A DNA stretch of 45,159 bases from Saccoglossus kowalevskii (taxonomy: Eukaryota; Hemichordata; Enteropneusta; Harrimaniidae), in contig NW_003135366.1 of assembly GCF_000003605.2 (NCBI RefSeq), positions 55,074 through 100,232 of the forward strand. The letters are read 5' to 3'. Below are positions 1 to 8,780 of this stretch, piece by piece (the first letter of the stretch is position 1; every line of letters starts with the position of its first letter). The translations under genes were made by a program, and so were the position numbers. The notes below the pieces were generated by a model, which saw only the letters and a program-made list of their open reading frames with translations, was not told where the DNA came from and did no database searches.

Positions 1-590
1 GTTGAGTGATTATAAGTCGTGTTGAGTGATTATACGTCGTATTGAGTGATTATACGTTGTGTTGAGTGAATATACATTGTGTTGAGTGATTATACGTTGT
101 GTTGAGTGATTATACGTTGTGTTGAGTGATTATACGTTGTGTTGAGTAATTATAAATTGTTGAGTGATTATACGTTGCGTTGAGTGATTATAAGTTGTGT
201 TGAGTTATTATGTTGTGTTGAGTGATCATACGTTGTATTGAGTGATTATACGTTGTGCTGAGTGGTTATACGTTGTGCTGAGTGATTATGTTGTGTTGAG
301 TGATTATACGTTGTCCTGAGTGGTTATACGTTGTGCTGAGTGATTATGTTGTGTTGAGTGATTATACGTCCTGTTGAGTGATTATACGTTGTGTTGAGTG
401 ATTATACATTGTGTTGAGTGATTATACGTTGTGCTGAGTGATTATACGTTGTGTTGAGTGATTATACGTTGTGTTGAGTGATTATACGTTGTGTTGAGTG
501 ATTGTGTTGTGCTGAGTGATTATGTTGTGTTCAGTGATTATGTTGTGTTCAGTGATTATAAAGTATGCTGAATTATTACGGTGTTTTGAG
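1..590. repeat. 20-bp minisatellite with 18-bp variants
   Basis: Head-to-tail repeats with consensus gttgagtgattatacgttgt run from the first base to about 590 and decay towards the right edge. Most monomers are 20 bp. Some lose the dinucleotide ac and are 18 bp. The period is not a multiple of three and the array has stops in frame, so it is not coding. It probably lies in the intron upstream of the first visible protease exon and continues beyond the window's left edge. Confidence 0.95.
257..372. repeat. 58-bp higher-order unit within the minisatellite, two copies
   Basis: Three monomers in the order 20, 18, 20 bp make a 58-bp block at 257-314 that is repeated at 315-372. Each block starts with a variant reading gagtggttat, rather than gagtgattat, at the same place. 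Duplication of a multi-monomer block, as in unequal exchange or slippage, explains this better than independent point changes. Confidence 0.7.
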
Positions 591-644
591 GGACTATGAT
601 GCCTATGTGATGCCTAACAAATATGTTATAATAACTCGTTTTAG

Positions 645-782
645 GATGAGTATAATGAAGGTGATCGTGATCTAGTCATACAGAGCATTATGAGACGATA
701 TCCACACATCGAAATTGTCAGAAGATTCAGCAAAGTCGTCAACGGATTCTCAGCTGTAATGAACCAAAACGTTGCAGACAAG
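645..782 (+). CDS. Protease exon A: C-terminal part of inhibitor I9 propeptide
   Basis: This 138-nt exon follows acceptor ttttag and ends at donor aag|gtgaga. It encodes 46 residues beginning DEYNEGDRDLVIQ and containing KVVNGFSAVMNQ. The NGFSA pattern is the typical beta-strand core of the I9/subtilisin propeptide fold. Phase is 0 at both ends. The next frame over hits a stop after nine codons, which fixes the reading frame. The start of the I9 domain must be in an earlier exon outside the window. Confidence 0.88.
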
Positions 783-1616
783 GTGAGACTGTTGAATTGT
801 GGTTCTTGCTCAGCTTGTTTTGGGGCAAAATTTGAAAATGAAAACAACAGTTGAAACAATTCCTTTTTTCATTTAAAATCAAATTTTTGCTTACATAAAG
901 ACTAAATCAATATATTATCCATGTGGTATTAAATGCAATTTAGAACTACTACTAGATAGACAAATAAATCCCCGTTGTAGTGATAGCACTAATATTGTGA
1001 AGGTGTAGTAATGTAATGGGGCTTTTGATTTTGACAGTCATGATTGTTGTAGCAGTAGCGCTGGCGTGGTAGTTGTGGAGTCGTGGGCATAAATGGATAC
1101 TTATGTGAATAGCCAACCAAACTAAAATTGTTTTTCTATTTCACTATACTGAATATTTTTATTTCGAGAAACACAGAGTTTTTACATTCATTCCGCACTT
1201 AAAGATGATATTTTCTTCTATATATACTTGAATAAAGGTGTTTCCATTTTACAGGTTCAACTATTGAAAGAAGTAAAATACGTTGAAAAAAACACAGTAA
1301 TAGAGAAAGACTATAGCGTTGATAGTTGGGGCTTGGATCGAGTGGATCAAAGAGATTTGCCTTTGGACGATGCGTATTATCCAGAAGGTAAATTGATTGA
1401 TGAATTAGATTTTGAAATAACCGGGTAATTTTTTCAAATATCATGGTAGTGAGCAATTATAATACAGTCAGGGCGAAATTGCACAAATACGTTAATACAA
1501 ATCACCCCCTAATTTTCATGTTACAATAAGTTGGATTGCCATTCAGTACCCGTGTTACAATGTGTTGGATTGCCAATCAGTACCCGTGTTATAATGCGTT
1601 GTATTATGGGGTTGCC

Positions 1617-1698
<82 letters not shown>

Positions 1699-4600
1699 GG
1701 TAAGGTAAAAAGATAAGTAAAAACACAAAACGTTAAAATAACATAAGACTAGGTAGTAAAAAATTAATGTAGTCTGTGTTTTTCAAAACACACTTTCAGA
1801 TACTGTGTCACATGTCTAATTAGTTTAGGATGGTTAGTATTATTAAGGATAATAAACTTGTTGATACTGTTTTCAGACTGGAAAGTGGGGATTTGCTCAG
1901 TACATTCAGTGTACATAATATCCCTTTCATCAGTGTAATAGCTACAGTCTGTAATAAAATGAACTTCATCTTCAATACTGTCACTCCTACACTTATCACA
2001 AAAACCTGTTCTCGAATGGGATTTTAGGTCTCTTATATCTGCCTACTTCTATTTTGAGTTTGTTACAACTAAGTCTCAATTTAGACAGTAAATATCTTGT
2101 CTATTATTTAACAGTTGTAGGTATTTAGCTGGACTAATATCACTTTTAAGTAGACTGTAAGATCTGAGTTTGGCATCTGGTCTCTTGATATTATTAATCC
2201 ACTTGTTAGTATAATGGTTTTTAGTTTTCTGGTAGAGTACCTTACTAGAAACAGTCAGGAGATCAATATTATACAGGTCTTTAATTTTGTTAATGTCTTC
2301 TAACCATGATCCTTTATAGCAGTTGTTTTCAAGTTCTTTGACTGCATGGAAAGTAAAATTAATTAGACCATTGTTTCTAATGTTTTGGTAGTACATGACA
2401 GCTTGAATTTGAATCTTTGAAATTAAAGGTAGCCTGTCAGTTTCAAGCCTACAGCCTATTGTACTACTTCTATTATTAATATTAAAAATGTGCCTACAAT
2501 ATTTTAGGTGAACTTTTTCAGTAAAAGTAACTTTTCTGTCTTAACCGATATACCCCATAACTCAGATGCATATAGTAAAATAGGTAGTTGTAACATTTCA
2601 ACAAATTTAGTCTTATGTTTAAAGTTGTTGGAATTGTTATCATAAAAATTATATATTATCAGCTTTTCTAGCCTTATCTGAGAGTCTCTCCATTGTCTTG
2701 TTTAGGAAGCCATTGCTGTTTAATTGTCACACCCAAGTATGTGAATGTCTTAGTATGGTTTAATGTTATGTCATCATAAGTAAAAAATAGATCATCTGAT
2801 CTCTGCTGGATTTTAGAAAATGTCGTGGTCTTTGTCTTAGTGGTGTTGATCGACTTCCAAGCCCAATTAAATTAGTGGTATAATTATGAGGTGCATCAAG
2901 TAATGACTGCAATCCCCTCTTGGAAGTTGATGTAAGAACAATATCATCTGCAAATAATAAACTAGATATTTTTATCTTATCTAGCTCAGGTCGGTCAGTA
3001 GCAGTCTTATTTAATACTTCAACAAGATCATTAATGAAAATACTGAATAAAGTGGGGCTAAGGGGGCATCCTTGTTTGACTCCATTGGCTGTCTGAAATT
3101 CGGGTGTAATTTTGTCATTAAGCTTGACATGGAATTTAATATTTGAGTACATGCTTTTGATAATGTTATATAATTTTATATATTTTTACCTGACTCTCCA
3201 GTACCTCTGTATAAGTAGAGCAATCCAAGGAATTATTGTATATCTGACAACAAAAAACAATTGAATTTGCCGTTCCGTAAACGGCCGTATCAGCCCATGT
3301 TCCTAAATGCATTATCACCCATTCGAACGTTTTTTTCTTTCCTAATATGGGGTAAACTGCGTCACCAACACTGACCCGTTCCAGGTTATTAACATCGAAA
3401 GCCAGCGTTCGCATAGCGCAAAACATGTTGTTGTTTTTTTTTTTGTCATTTCGAGTTGTAATATTAAATTATTACTTCAATGTAGGAAAAACAATGTATA
3501 ATAATAAAATTACCACGAGAATACCGGAAAGTATACACTTAGGCAGTATGTGTATTCGGTCGATACGATAACTGACTGTCTTCGTAGATATTTAGCAGTA
3601 TATTCGTGATACGCTCAATTGTTACAAAAATCTATTTTTATGTGCAAGAATGTAGCAATGAAGTTATGAATGCTAATCTCGATAAGACATCTTTGGGTAA
3701 AATAAGCATACTAGGGGGGAATACTAGTAATCTTCTTTTTTTGCTGATGTGATATTCTGGCAATTTTTTTTCTGACAAGTTCTACAATTAATACACAACT
3801 TGACAATTTAACCATTAGAGTAATGTCGCTTCAGTGTTCTATAATATTATGTTTGTATTTGACTTTTTCAGGCGATGCAACCGGTGTCAATGCATATGTC
3901 GTTGATACTGGAATACGATATGATCATGTTGATTTTGAAGGCAGGGCTAGTGAATTCCTAGATACCGTAGCTGAACCGGTAAGAAAACTACAATACAATT
4001 ATTGACCTATAACCTATGACATGTTAAGGTGCACCCTAATAAACGTTATGTAATTTTCTCGTGACCTTCAAAAGTAGTTCCATTAAATATTGTTTTTTCC
4101 TGTTTTCTTTGGATGTGCTGAGATGACGTTTAAAAAAATGTTTAACCTGTTTACCACTAGTTCCCTCTTTTCATCGAAAATTCACATATAGTCCCGTTTG
4201 TAGTCTGCATTTTCCTTCCGAAGATTTGGACAAAAATAGCCAAATTGTTTGTTAAAAAATTAAAATTGACTCAGATTTTGTTTGTTGGCTCCAAAATTAG
4301 GTTTTCTATAAATATTCAAGAATATAAGAAAACAAGGCAGAACAATTTAGTCAAGAAAGTCACGTGGTGAAAAGGTTAGGCCGAATTCTTTGAAATTCTA
4401 CAAATGTATTGCAGTACAAATTAATTAATGACATTAGTCCGCAAAACAAGCCTAAATACTGTAAATAAAAAAAATAATTTTTTACAACGCATCATTGTTT
4501 TTAAAGAACATATTTTACTTCTTGCAATAGATTTCAATTAATTACCAAAACACAAATTTAATATATGGAACAAAATTTCACATTTACGCAGCAGAAACTT

Positions 4601-6869
4601 AATACCTGTACTAATTATATAGGTGTATCTGCTTTGAAAAAAATAAACTACTGTGTTGGAAATTTATCTGACCAAATTGGATTATTAATTAGTGTTGTTT
4701 TGCAGTACACTGATTATTGTAAACACTGCCACGCATGCGCAATAATTATTATTGTGTGTGTCTATCAAGTCGGTGCAAATACGTCTTAGGAACTTTAATA
4801 TTTGTGTACATTTAATACTCGTGTATGATGGTTGCAAGAACAATATAGTTTTGTTAGTACAGGATAGATCATAATCAAATATATTATTATTCAACATACA
4901 ATATTAAATAATATTAAAAACGACGAATTATCGTCTATATCGCTTACTTAGGGTAATGGTGGTTTGATGACATATATATTCTCATCACTAATACTAGTGA
5001 ATGAAATAAACGAATGTCATTTCAACAAATACTTCAACGAAATAAATGCATATAATTTGAAATGGCAGTATGATAAAACAAAATAAAATTTGTAAGAACA
5101 AATTACAAGTCTGTTACCTCGTTTACATGGTGGCATTTTATCGTAGCCTAACGGCCCGGCTCGAGCCGGGGATAGTTGTTTGCCAGCGGTGATTGGTACA
5201 AATCATTCATTTGCTGCATTCTTACTTGTTTTTTGAGCGTTATTTGTTTGCCAAGAAACTTAAAGCGGGGGTTCGTCAACTAGCATGCGTTAGGTGGCCA
5301 TGGCGTGTCATTGTTTACAAACAAGCGTCTACCCATGAACCTTTGCGTGTGTTGTTGTCATCGCTTGAGACTCAATTCCCGCGCGTGCGCAGGTGACGAT
5401 CCCTCCCGCTTTAATATGTAAGATGGTCATCGGGTGACATCAATATCTTAGAGGTGTTGGTCTAAACTCGGCTCCGTTAAATTATTTATTTCATTACTGA
5501 GATATTCAAATAAATTATTGACACGTTTATGTAAAGAATAACACAATTTGCTTTGTCAATCTTCCATTAACTATTTGTATATACGTTGTTAATTTGCTTC
5601 CATCAAGGCACCTTACGGGGATTGTGATGGCCATGGCACTCACTGTGCTGGCATTTTGGGAGGCGCACTATATGGCGTTGCAAAGAATGTTAACCTGCTC
5701 GGTGTTCGTGTGCTCAACTGCGAAGGTGCTGGATATTTGGATGATTTAATCTACGGTAAGTTTCAGTGGTTCTGTTCGCACCTGCCATGTGTTTATATAC
5801 TATCCCACAATCAGATCCCTTGAGGGATGATCGAGAAAAGGAATAATCAACCGACGCGTAAGGGAGTTCAACACGGCCGCACCGATACAGGATGATTGAG
5901 ATACGCTGTACATTACCGGTCAAATACGGCTCGCTTAAACTAATGACGTTGCGGTGACAGATGTATAATAATTTCCGATATTAAACATCAAAGTTTATTG
6001 CGTTTTTTGTTTAACATCAATGTCAACTAAATTGTATTGCGGGGATTGCGAAATTACCATGGTATGTTCTATTTTCTATAACTTACATACACATACAAAT
6101 TCCAATTCTAATACTAAAAGAATACCCCTACCAATGTGTTTCCATCATAACAGCTATGGATTATGTTGTTGCAAATGGAGAATTACCAGCTGTTGTCTCT
6201 ATGTCCCTTGGAGGAGATAGAAGCCCGGTCATCGATAGCGCCGTGGGTAGAATGTTCGATGCTGGTTATTTCTTCGTCACTTCCGGCGGAAATAATGACG
6301 CCGATGCTTGTCTTCAGTCACCTCAAGGGGCTCCAAAGGTATATAACAATCGTTTACGTACAAACAGTCTGTATTGGTATAAATATTTATTTACATATCA
6401 AAATAACAATAAGATAATAATAGTATACGATATACCAAGACGATGAACATAAACATTTTTCACATGTGTTTGTATATACAAACCACATCCAGATTGTGTG
6501 CAATGGTTGATCAATACTTGATCAAGTGGGATTAAATCAAATTACTAGTACGCTGCGTGTTTATAGTTGCTTGTAAGTACGTCAAGAATTAACTCATTGC
6601 ATCCGAACAACCGAGGAGTTACGTCATGAACACACTGAAAATGACCATCGGAATTGTCACTATCAATGTACTAAAATATACAGTTGAGAGTTAAAGCGGT
6701 GGAGTCGTCACCTGCGCATGCGTCAGGTGGCCATAGCGTGTCATTGTTTATAAACAAGCGTCTACCCATGAGCCTTTGCGTTTTAGCGTGTGTTGTTATC
6801 GTCTCTTGGGACTCAATTCCCGTGCGTGCGCAGGTGACGACCTTCCCGCTTTAACGTGCTACCGTCCAA

Positions 6870-6911
<42 letters not shown>

Positions 6912-8780
6912 AAACATCATGATCATCTATGCAATTAATTCACAAGATGAATTACAAATTGCCGTAGATAATTATATCACGTACGTTTAATATAGCAGTG
7001 TATAATTTCTGTTGTTTTATTCTTTTGTTCGCATAGGCGTTTTCTGTTGCAGCAACCGATATCACTGACACCAGAGCCAGTTTTTCTAACTACGGTCCAT
7101 GTATCAACATATTCGCTCCTGGTGTGGCCATAAAAAGCACGTACTATCACTCTCCTACATCCACGGCCGTTCTTAGTGGGACTTCCATGGCATGTCCACA
7201 CGTCGCTGGTAAGTATTAATAAAATACCTTGTAGGCAGGAGACACGGTCTATGTAGTGTTTACCCTATTAGGGAACAAAAATCACTCTTATGTTAAACCG
7301 ATTTTATGTTTTCAGCGATAATAGGTTTCAGCAAGAATAAACTAACTCAGTGTAAACAAAACTGGTTTACGGGCGTTTCATTTTGTTTATTGTTTCCGCT
7401 GCTTTTGATCATTGATTTCAAATACCACTATTTCCGAAGATCGTGGTTGGACAAGCACATCACGTGACACTATGGATGTTTTCAGTTCGACTCATAACTA
7501 AGTTATTTAATGTCATTTCTTTACAAAATTGCATGTTTTGGTTGTACGTATTGTGAAAATGCACTCACTAGTTTTCACAAACCATGGTTACATGGGTCAG
7601 GGGTTAGCCGGGCGATGATCGGAAAGAACAAAACTAGTTCGTTGCACTCAAGGACCATTATCATCCTAGGTCCACTGTAAGACTCATATGATAAGGAATA
7701 CTTTTTACAAACTATATCAGTGCAAACACTAATATAAACGATCAAATTTGTCAAGACATTTTGGTATCAACCAATCATATTTAGAATGTGTTTAAATGTT
7801 TTATGACCATTGAGACATAAGTCTCCATAACATGTACAAAATGTATTTTTATACATCTGTCACCGTAACGCCATAAATTATTTTCATCCTACCATATTAG
7901 GAAATGCAAATTCCAAATATGAAATGATAAATAAATAATAATAGAACAATCATGGCTGCCTCCAGTCGAGGCGATTAATTTGTTTTTGTAGTTTAAATAA
8001 AATAAAACAAATCGCGAAATGGAAGTGTTAGCGCGAAATCCCTTGTAACTGCGAAATCACCCCGAATGATTTATTCTGCATGGCCCTCTATCGACACTGC
8101 AGGAACCCGTCGATTTTTCAACGGGTAATTATGTTAATAGTGTTCTAATTGACAATCATCTAAGCCAATCACAACATCTCTTCAACTGACCTCTGACCGA
8201 GAAGACGTCGGCTGATTGTAGCAGCCGTTTTTTTTTTTTTTTTTTTAATTCTACGACTAGTACGAGTTACTTTTAAAGTCTATTTACGACGACTACGACA
8301 AACTCAAATTTCAACGTGCAGCCATGTTGGGTCTGCAATGTGACCTTTACCATGTTGACCTCATTATGCACGTATTTCCGCACCCACCTCATTATAATAT
8401 GTGCATCATGAATATTTAATAGCAATGAATTTCCTGCAGAATATACCAGTCGGGGTGATTTCGCGCTAACACTTTCATTTCGCGATTTTTTTTATTTTAT
8501 TTAAACTAAAAAAAACAAACTAATCATCCCGACTCCGCCAGTCTAATACTATACTATAAAGCATGTAATACTGCTTCCCTATAGTTCGTTGCTTGTAATT
8601 TAATTGTATATTTGAACAGGTGCTGGCGCTATTCATCTCGGGATGAATCCAAACTTGTTACCAGACGAGGTCGGAGCTGCCCTTATCGCAGACGCTACAG
8701 TCGATCGTGTTATTGATGCAAAGGAAGAACTTGGAACTCCCAACGTACTTTTATACACCAGAGATCAGAGCCTACCCTAG
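645..8780 (+). CDS. Secreted subtilisin-like serine protease (S8A, proteinase K-like), 5'-partial, 7 exons
   Basis: Joining 645-782, 1255-1387, 3872-3978, 5608-5755, 6154-6338, 7037-7208 and 8620-8780 gives one open frame of 347 residues and a TAG stop. The product is an endopeptidase made as a zymogen. The I9-type propeptide (visible residues 1 to about 66) acts as folding chaperone and inhibitor and is cut off before WGLDRV at 71-76. Catalytic residues in visible numbering are Asp102 (VVDTGI), His135 (GHGTHCAG), oxyanion Asn222 (SGGNN) and Ser287 (GTSMACPHVAG). Spacing and order match proteinase K-type subtilases, which are usually about 380-400 residues as precursors. The signal peptide and first part of I9 are therefore missing, in exon(s) left of base 1. 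All introns are GT-AG, with phases 0,1,0,1,0,1. No frameshift or stop is seen, so the gene looks intact. The nearest downstream AATAAA is far away, at 9314-9319. Substrate and tissue cannot be told from sequence. Confidence 0.95.
783..1254 (+). other. Protease intron 1
   Basis: A 472-bp GT-AG intron, donor gtgaga and acceptor tttacag, phase 0. I see no gene or obvious repeat in it. Confidence 0.85.
1255..1387 (+). CDS. Protease exon B: propeptide end and start of mature enzyme
   Basis: This 133-nt exon lies between acceptor tttacag and donor gaag|gtaaat and encodes residues 47-90 plus the first base of Gly91. VKYVEKNTVIEKDY is the usual end of an I9 propeptide. SWGLDRVDQRDLPLD is the conserved N-terminal strand of the mature proteinase K-like fold, so zymogen cleavage is inferred near residues 66-70. 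It ends in phase 1. Confidence 0.93.
1522..1612. repeat. 34-bp tandem repeat, about 2.5 copies
   Basis: The block with core ttggattgcca.tcagtacccg followed by tgttacaatg occurs near 1530 and 1564. A shorter third copy starts near 1590 and leads directly into the (AAT)n run. Confidence 0.7.
1616..1696. repeat. (AAT)n microsatellite, about 27 units
   Basis: An uninterrupted AAT/ATA run of about 80 bp. On the minus strand it reads (TTA)n and sits at the 3' end of the antisense non-LTR element, so it most likely grew from that element's microsatellite-type 3' tail. It creates an artefactual poly-Ile reading frame. Confidence 0.95.
2076..2396 (-). pseudogene. C-terminal non-LTR ORF2 fragment
   Basis: A 106-codon open segment starting MYYQNIRNNGLINF, with the Leu/Lys/Asn-rich, Trp-containing pattern (SWLEDI, NKWINNI) of the region after RT in CR1-like elements. 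It stops after a +1 frame slip. The next frame carries on with RLSCNKLKIEVGRYK and the CxxC...H...C tail down to about 1830. Only the break is described; no working product is implied. Confidence 0.65.
2766..3152 (-). pseudogene. Reverse transcriptase palm fragment (RVT_1)
   Basis: This is the longest surviving open segment of the antisense element, 128 codons. Residues about 22-45 carry GVKQGCPLSP, the non-LTR RT motif B region, and FADD follows at about 68-71 as the metal-binding motif C. After about residue 85 the frame departs from RT homology: the expected thumb and YLGV region continues in another frame just downstream. It cannot make a working RT. Confidence 0.85.
3166..3426 (-). CDS. 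Unrecognised antisense reading frame, possible exon
   Basis: An 86-codon minus-strand frame starts at ATG in a favourable context (acaacaacATG). It reads as ordinary protein: VGDAVYPILGKKKTFEWVIM, then WADTAVYG and VFCCQ. Its GC content looks higher than the flanks. At about codon 78 the minus strand has cag|gtaaaa, a fair splice donor, after which the frame ends within a few codons and the truncated retrotransposon begins. It could be the first exon of a gene antisense to the protease, part of another mobile element, or chance. I do not recognise the family and claim no function. Confidence 0.25.
   Translation of the reverse strand: MFCAMRTLAFDVNNLERVSVGDAVYPILGKKKTFEWVIMHLGTWADTAVYGTANSIVFCCQIYNNSLDCSTYTEVLESQVKIYKII
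3872..3978 (+). CDS. Protease exon C: catalytic Asp
   Basis: This 107-nt exon, acceptor tttttcag and donor ccg|gtaaga, encodes the end of Gly91 and residues 92-126. NAYVVDTGIRYDHVDFEGR is the classical subtilase Asp box with Asp102 as charge-relay acid, followed by the HxxFEGR strand of proteinase K-like enzymes. Entry phase is 1 and exit phase 0. Confidence 0.96.
3979..5607 (+). other. Protease intron 3
   Basis: A 1629-bp intron, donor gtaaga and acceptor ccatcaag, phase 0. It carries one TTAA-bounded MITE-like copy at 5260-5414. In the rest, including 4050-5250, I see only AT-rich sequence with no gene; a 74-codon frame at 4565-4789 looks like chance. Confidence 0.85.
5260..5414 (+). mobile_element. 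TTAA-bounded MITE-like element, copy 1
   Basis: A 155-bp element begins ttaaagcgggg and ends cccgctttaa, so both ends carry TTAA and inverted termini. The left terminus is diverged (gttcgtcaac in place of gtcgtcacc). The interior shares tgtcattgtttacaaac and aagcgtctacccatga with copies at 6691 and 13844. It is too short to code for a transposase. TTAA at both ends would fit a TTAA-targeting (piggyBac-like) transposase acting in trans, but the termini alone do not settle the superfamily. Confidence 0.85.
5608..5755 (+). CDS. Protease exon D: catalytic His
   Basis: This 148-nt exon, acceptor atcaag and donor tacg|gtaagt, encodes residues 127-175 plus one base of Ala176. GDCDGHGTHCAGILGG holds the catalytic His135 and the substrate-binding loop. 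YGVAKNVNLLGVRVLNCEGAG is the next beta-alpha-beta unit seen in all proteinase K-like enzymes. Cysteines flank the His box and follow the VRVL strand, positions often used for disulfides in secreted members. Confidence 0.96.
5756..6153 (+). other. Protease intron 4
   Basis: A 398-bp GT-AG intron, phase 1, with no gene or clear repeat seen. Confidence 0.85.
6154..6338 (+). CDS. Protease exon E: substrate strand and oxyanion Asn
   Basis: This 185-nt exon, acceptor aacag and donor aag|gtatat, completes Ala176 and encodes residues 177-237. VVSMSLGGD is the subtilase S1-S4 binding strand (usually SLGG). FFVTSGGNNDADA contains the oxyanion-hole Asn222. Most relatives have AAGN here; this protein has SGGN, a mild change that keeps the essential Asn. 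The exon leaves in phase 0. Confidence 0.95.
6691..6854 (+). mobile_element. TTAA-bounded MITE-like element, copy 2
   Basis: A 164-bp element in the same orientation as copy 1. The termini are ttaaagcggtgg with gtcgtcacctgcgcatgcg at the left, and tgcgcaggtgacgac with cttcccgctttaa at the right. The inverted repeats are thus about 28 bp and well matched. It is closer to copy 3 than copy 1 is, retaining the longer ttttagcgtgtgttg interior. Confidence 0.88.
6871..6906. repeat. (CA)n microsatellite
   Basis: About 17 CA units starting 17 bp after MITE copy 2, followed by a short imperfect acatacacaaac tail. Confidence 0.95.
7037..7208 (+). CDS. Protease exon F: catalytic Ser
   Basis: This 172-nt exon, acceptor cgcatag and donor gctg|gtaagt, encodes residues 238-294 plus one base of Gly295. 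AFSVAATD, then RASFSNYGPCINIFAPG and LSGTSMACPHVAG, give the conserved order of the subtilase C-terminal half. Ser287 is the nucleophile. The SMACPH form (Cys in place of the common Thr/Ala) and Cys259 add to an unusual number of cysteines near the active site. Confidence 0.96.
7962..8541. mobile_element. Foldback element with about 100-bp terminal inverted repeats
   Basis: The left arm (about 7962-8090) and right arm (about 8437-8541) are inverted copies. Shared pieces include gtttaaataaaataaaa, tcgcgaaatg.aagtgttagc, gcgaaatcaccccga and, at the inner ends, attctgca. The left arm has an 18-bp extra piece containing a second gcgaaatc. The 346-bp interior contains a poly-T run and no reading frame. 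This is a non-autonomous element or long-TIR MITE; the superfamily is not identified and no target duplication is clear. Confidence 0.85.
8228..8246. repeat. Poly-T tract
   Basis: A homopolymer of about 19 T inside the interior of the foldback element. Confidence 0.9.
8620..8780 (+). CDS. Protease exon G: C-terminal end with stop
   Basis: This 161-nt exon, acceptor ttgaacag, completes Gly295 and encodes residues 296-347 before TAG at 8778-8780. GAIHLGMNPNLLPDEVGAAL matches the helix after the Ser box. GTPNVLLYTRD is the usual C-terminal strand (compare the GxxNxLLY pattern of proteinase K relatives). No extra C-terminal domain is present, so the enzyme ends right after the catalytic domain. 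Confidence 0.95.

Larger units (their letters stand above)
1697..3178 (-). mobile_element. Non-LTR retrotransposon fragment, 5'-truncated and frameshifted, antisense in intron 2
   Basis: On the minus strand the sequence encodes the C-terminal half of a LINE-type reverse transcriptase. RT motif B appears as NGVKQGCPLSPTLFS and the catalytic motif C as LLFADDIVL (both within 2766-3152). Further on come YLGVTIK near 2720, a stretch with LPILLYASELWGI near 2570, and a C-terminal region at 2076-2396. About 70 codons past a frameshift near 2085 there is a CxxC...H...C zinc-knuckle-like tail (FCDKC then HFITDC, near 1940-2010). Several frameshifts and stops make it inactive. The endonuclease and RT N-terminus are missing, as is usual for 5'-truncated insertions. 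The 3' UTR runs into (TTA)n. The general class (CR1/Jockey-like) is a judgement; the exact clade is not resolved. Confidence 0.85.
1388..3871 (+). other. Protease intron 2, packed with repeats
   Basis: A 2484-bp GT-AG intron, phase 1. It holds a short 34-bp tandem repeat, a long (AAT)n run, an antisense non-LTR retrotransposon fragment and an unexplained antisense reading frame, each listed separately. The last 400 bp show nothing further. Confidence 0.85.
6339..7036 (+). other. Protease intron 5
   Basis: A 698-bp GT-AG intron, phase 0, acceptor ttcgcatag. It carries the second MITE-like copy and a (CA)n run. Confidence 0.85.
7209..8619 (+). other. Protease intron 6
   Basis: A 1411-bp GT-AG intron, phase 1. 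It holds the 580-bp foldback element at 7962-8541. I see nothing gene-like in 7209-7960. Confidence 0.85.

Noticed and set aside
1-590. CRISPR-like direct repeats
   Set aside because: Repeats are contiguous without unique spacers, and the setting is a eukaryotic intron; this is a minisatellite.
641-859. Minus-strand 72-codon frame over exon A
   Set aside because: It is the shadow of the protease exon on the other strand.
1531-1716. Reading frame with a long isoleucine run
   Set aside because: It is only the translation of the (AAT)n microsatellite.
6977-7201. Minus-strand 74-codon frame over exon F
   Set aside because: It is antisense to the catalytic Ser exon, which has clear family motifs on the plus strand.
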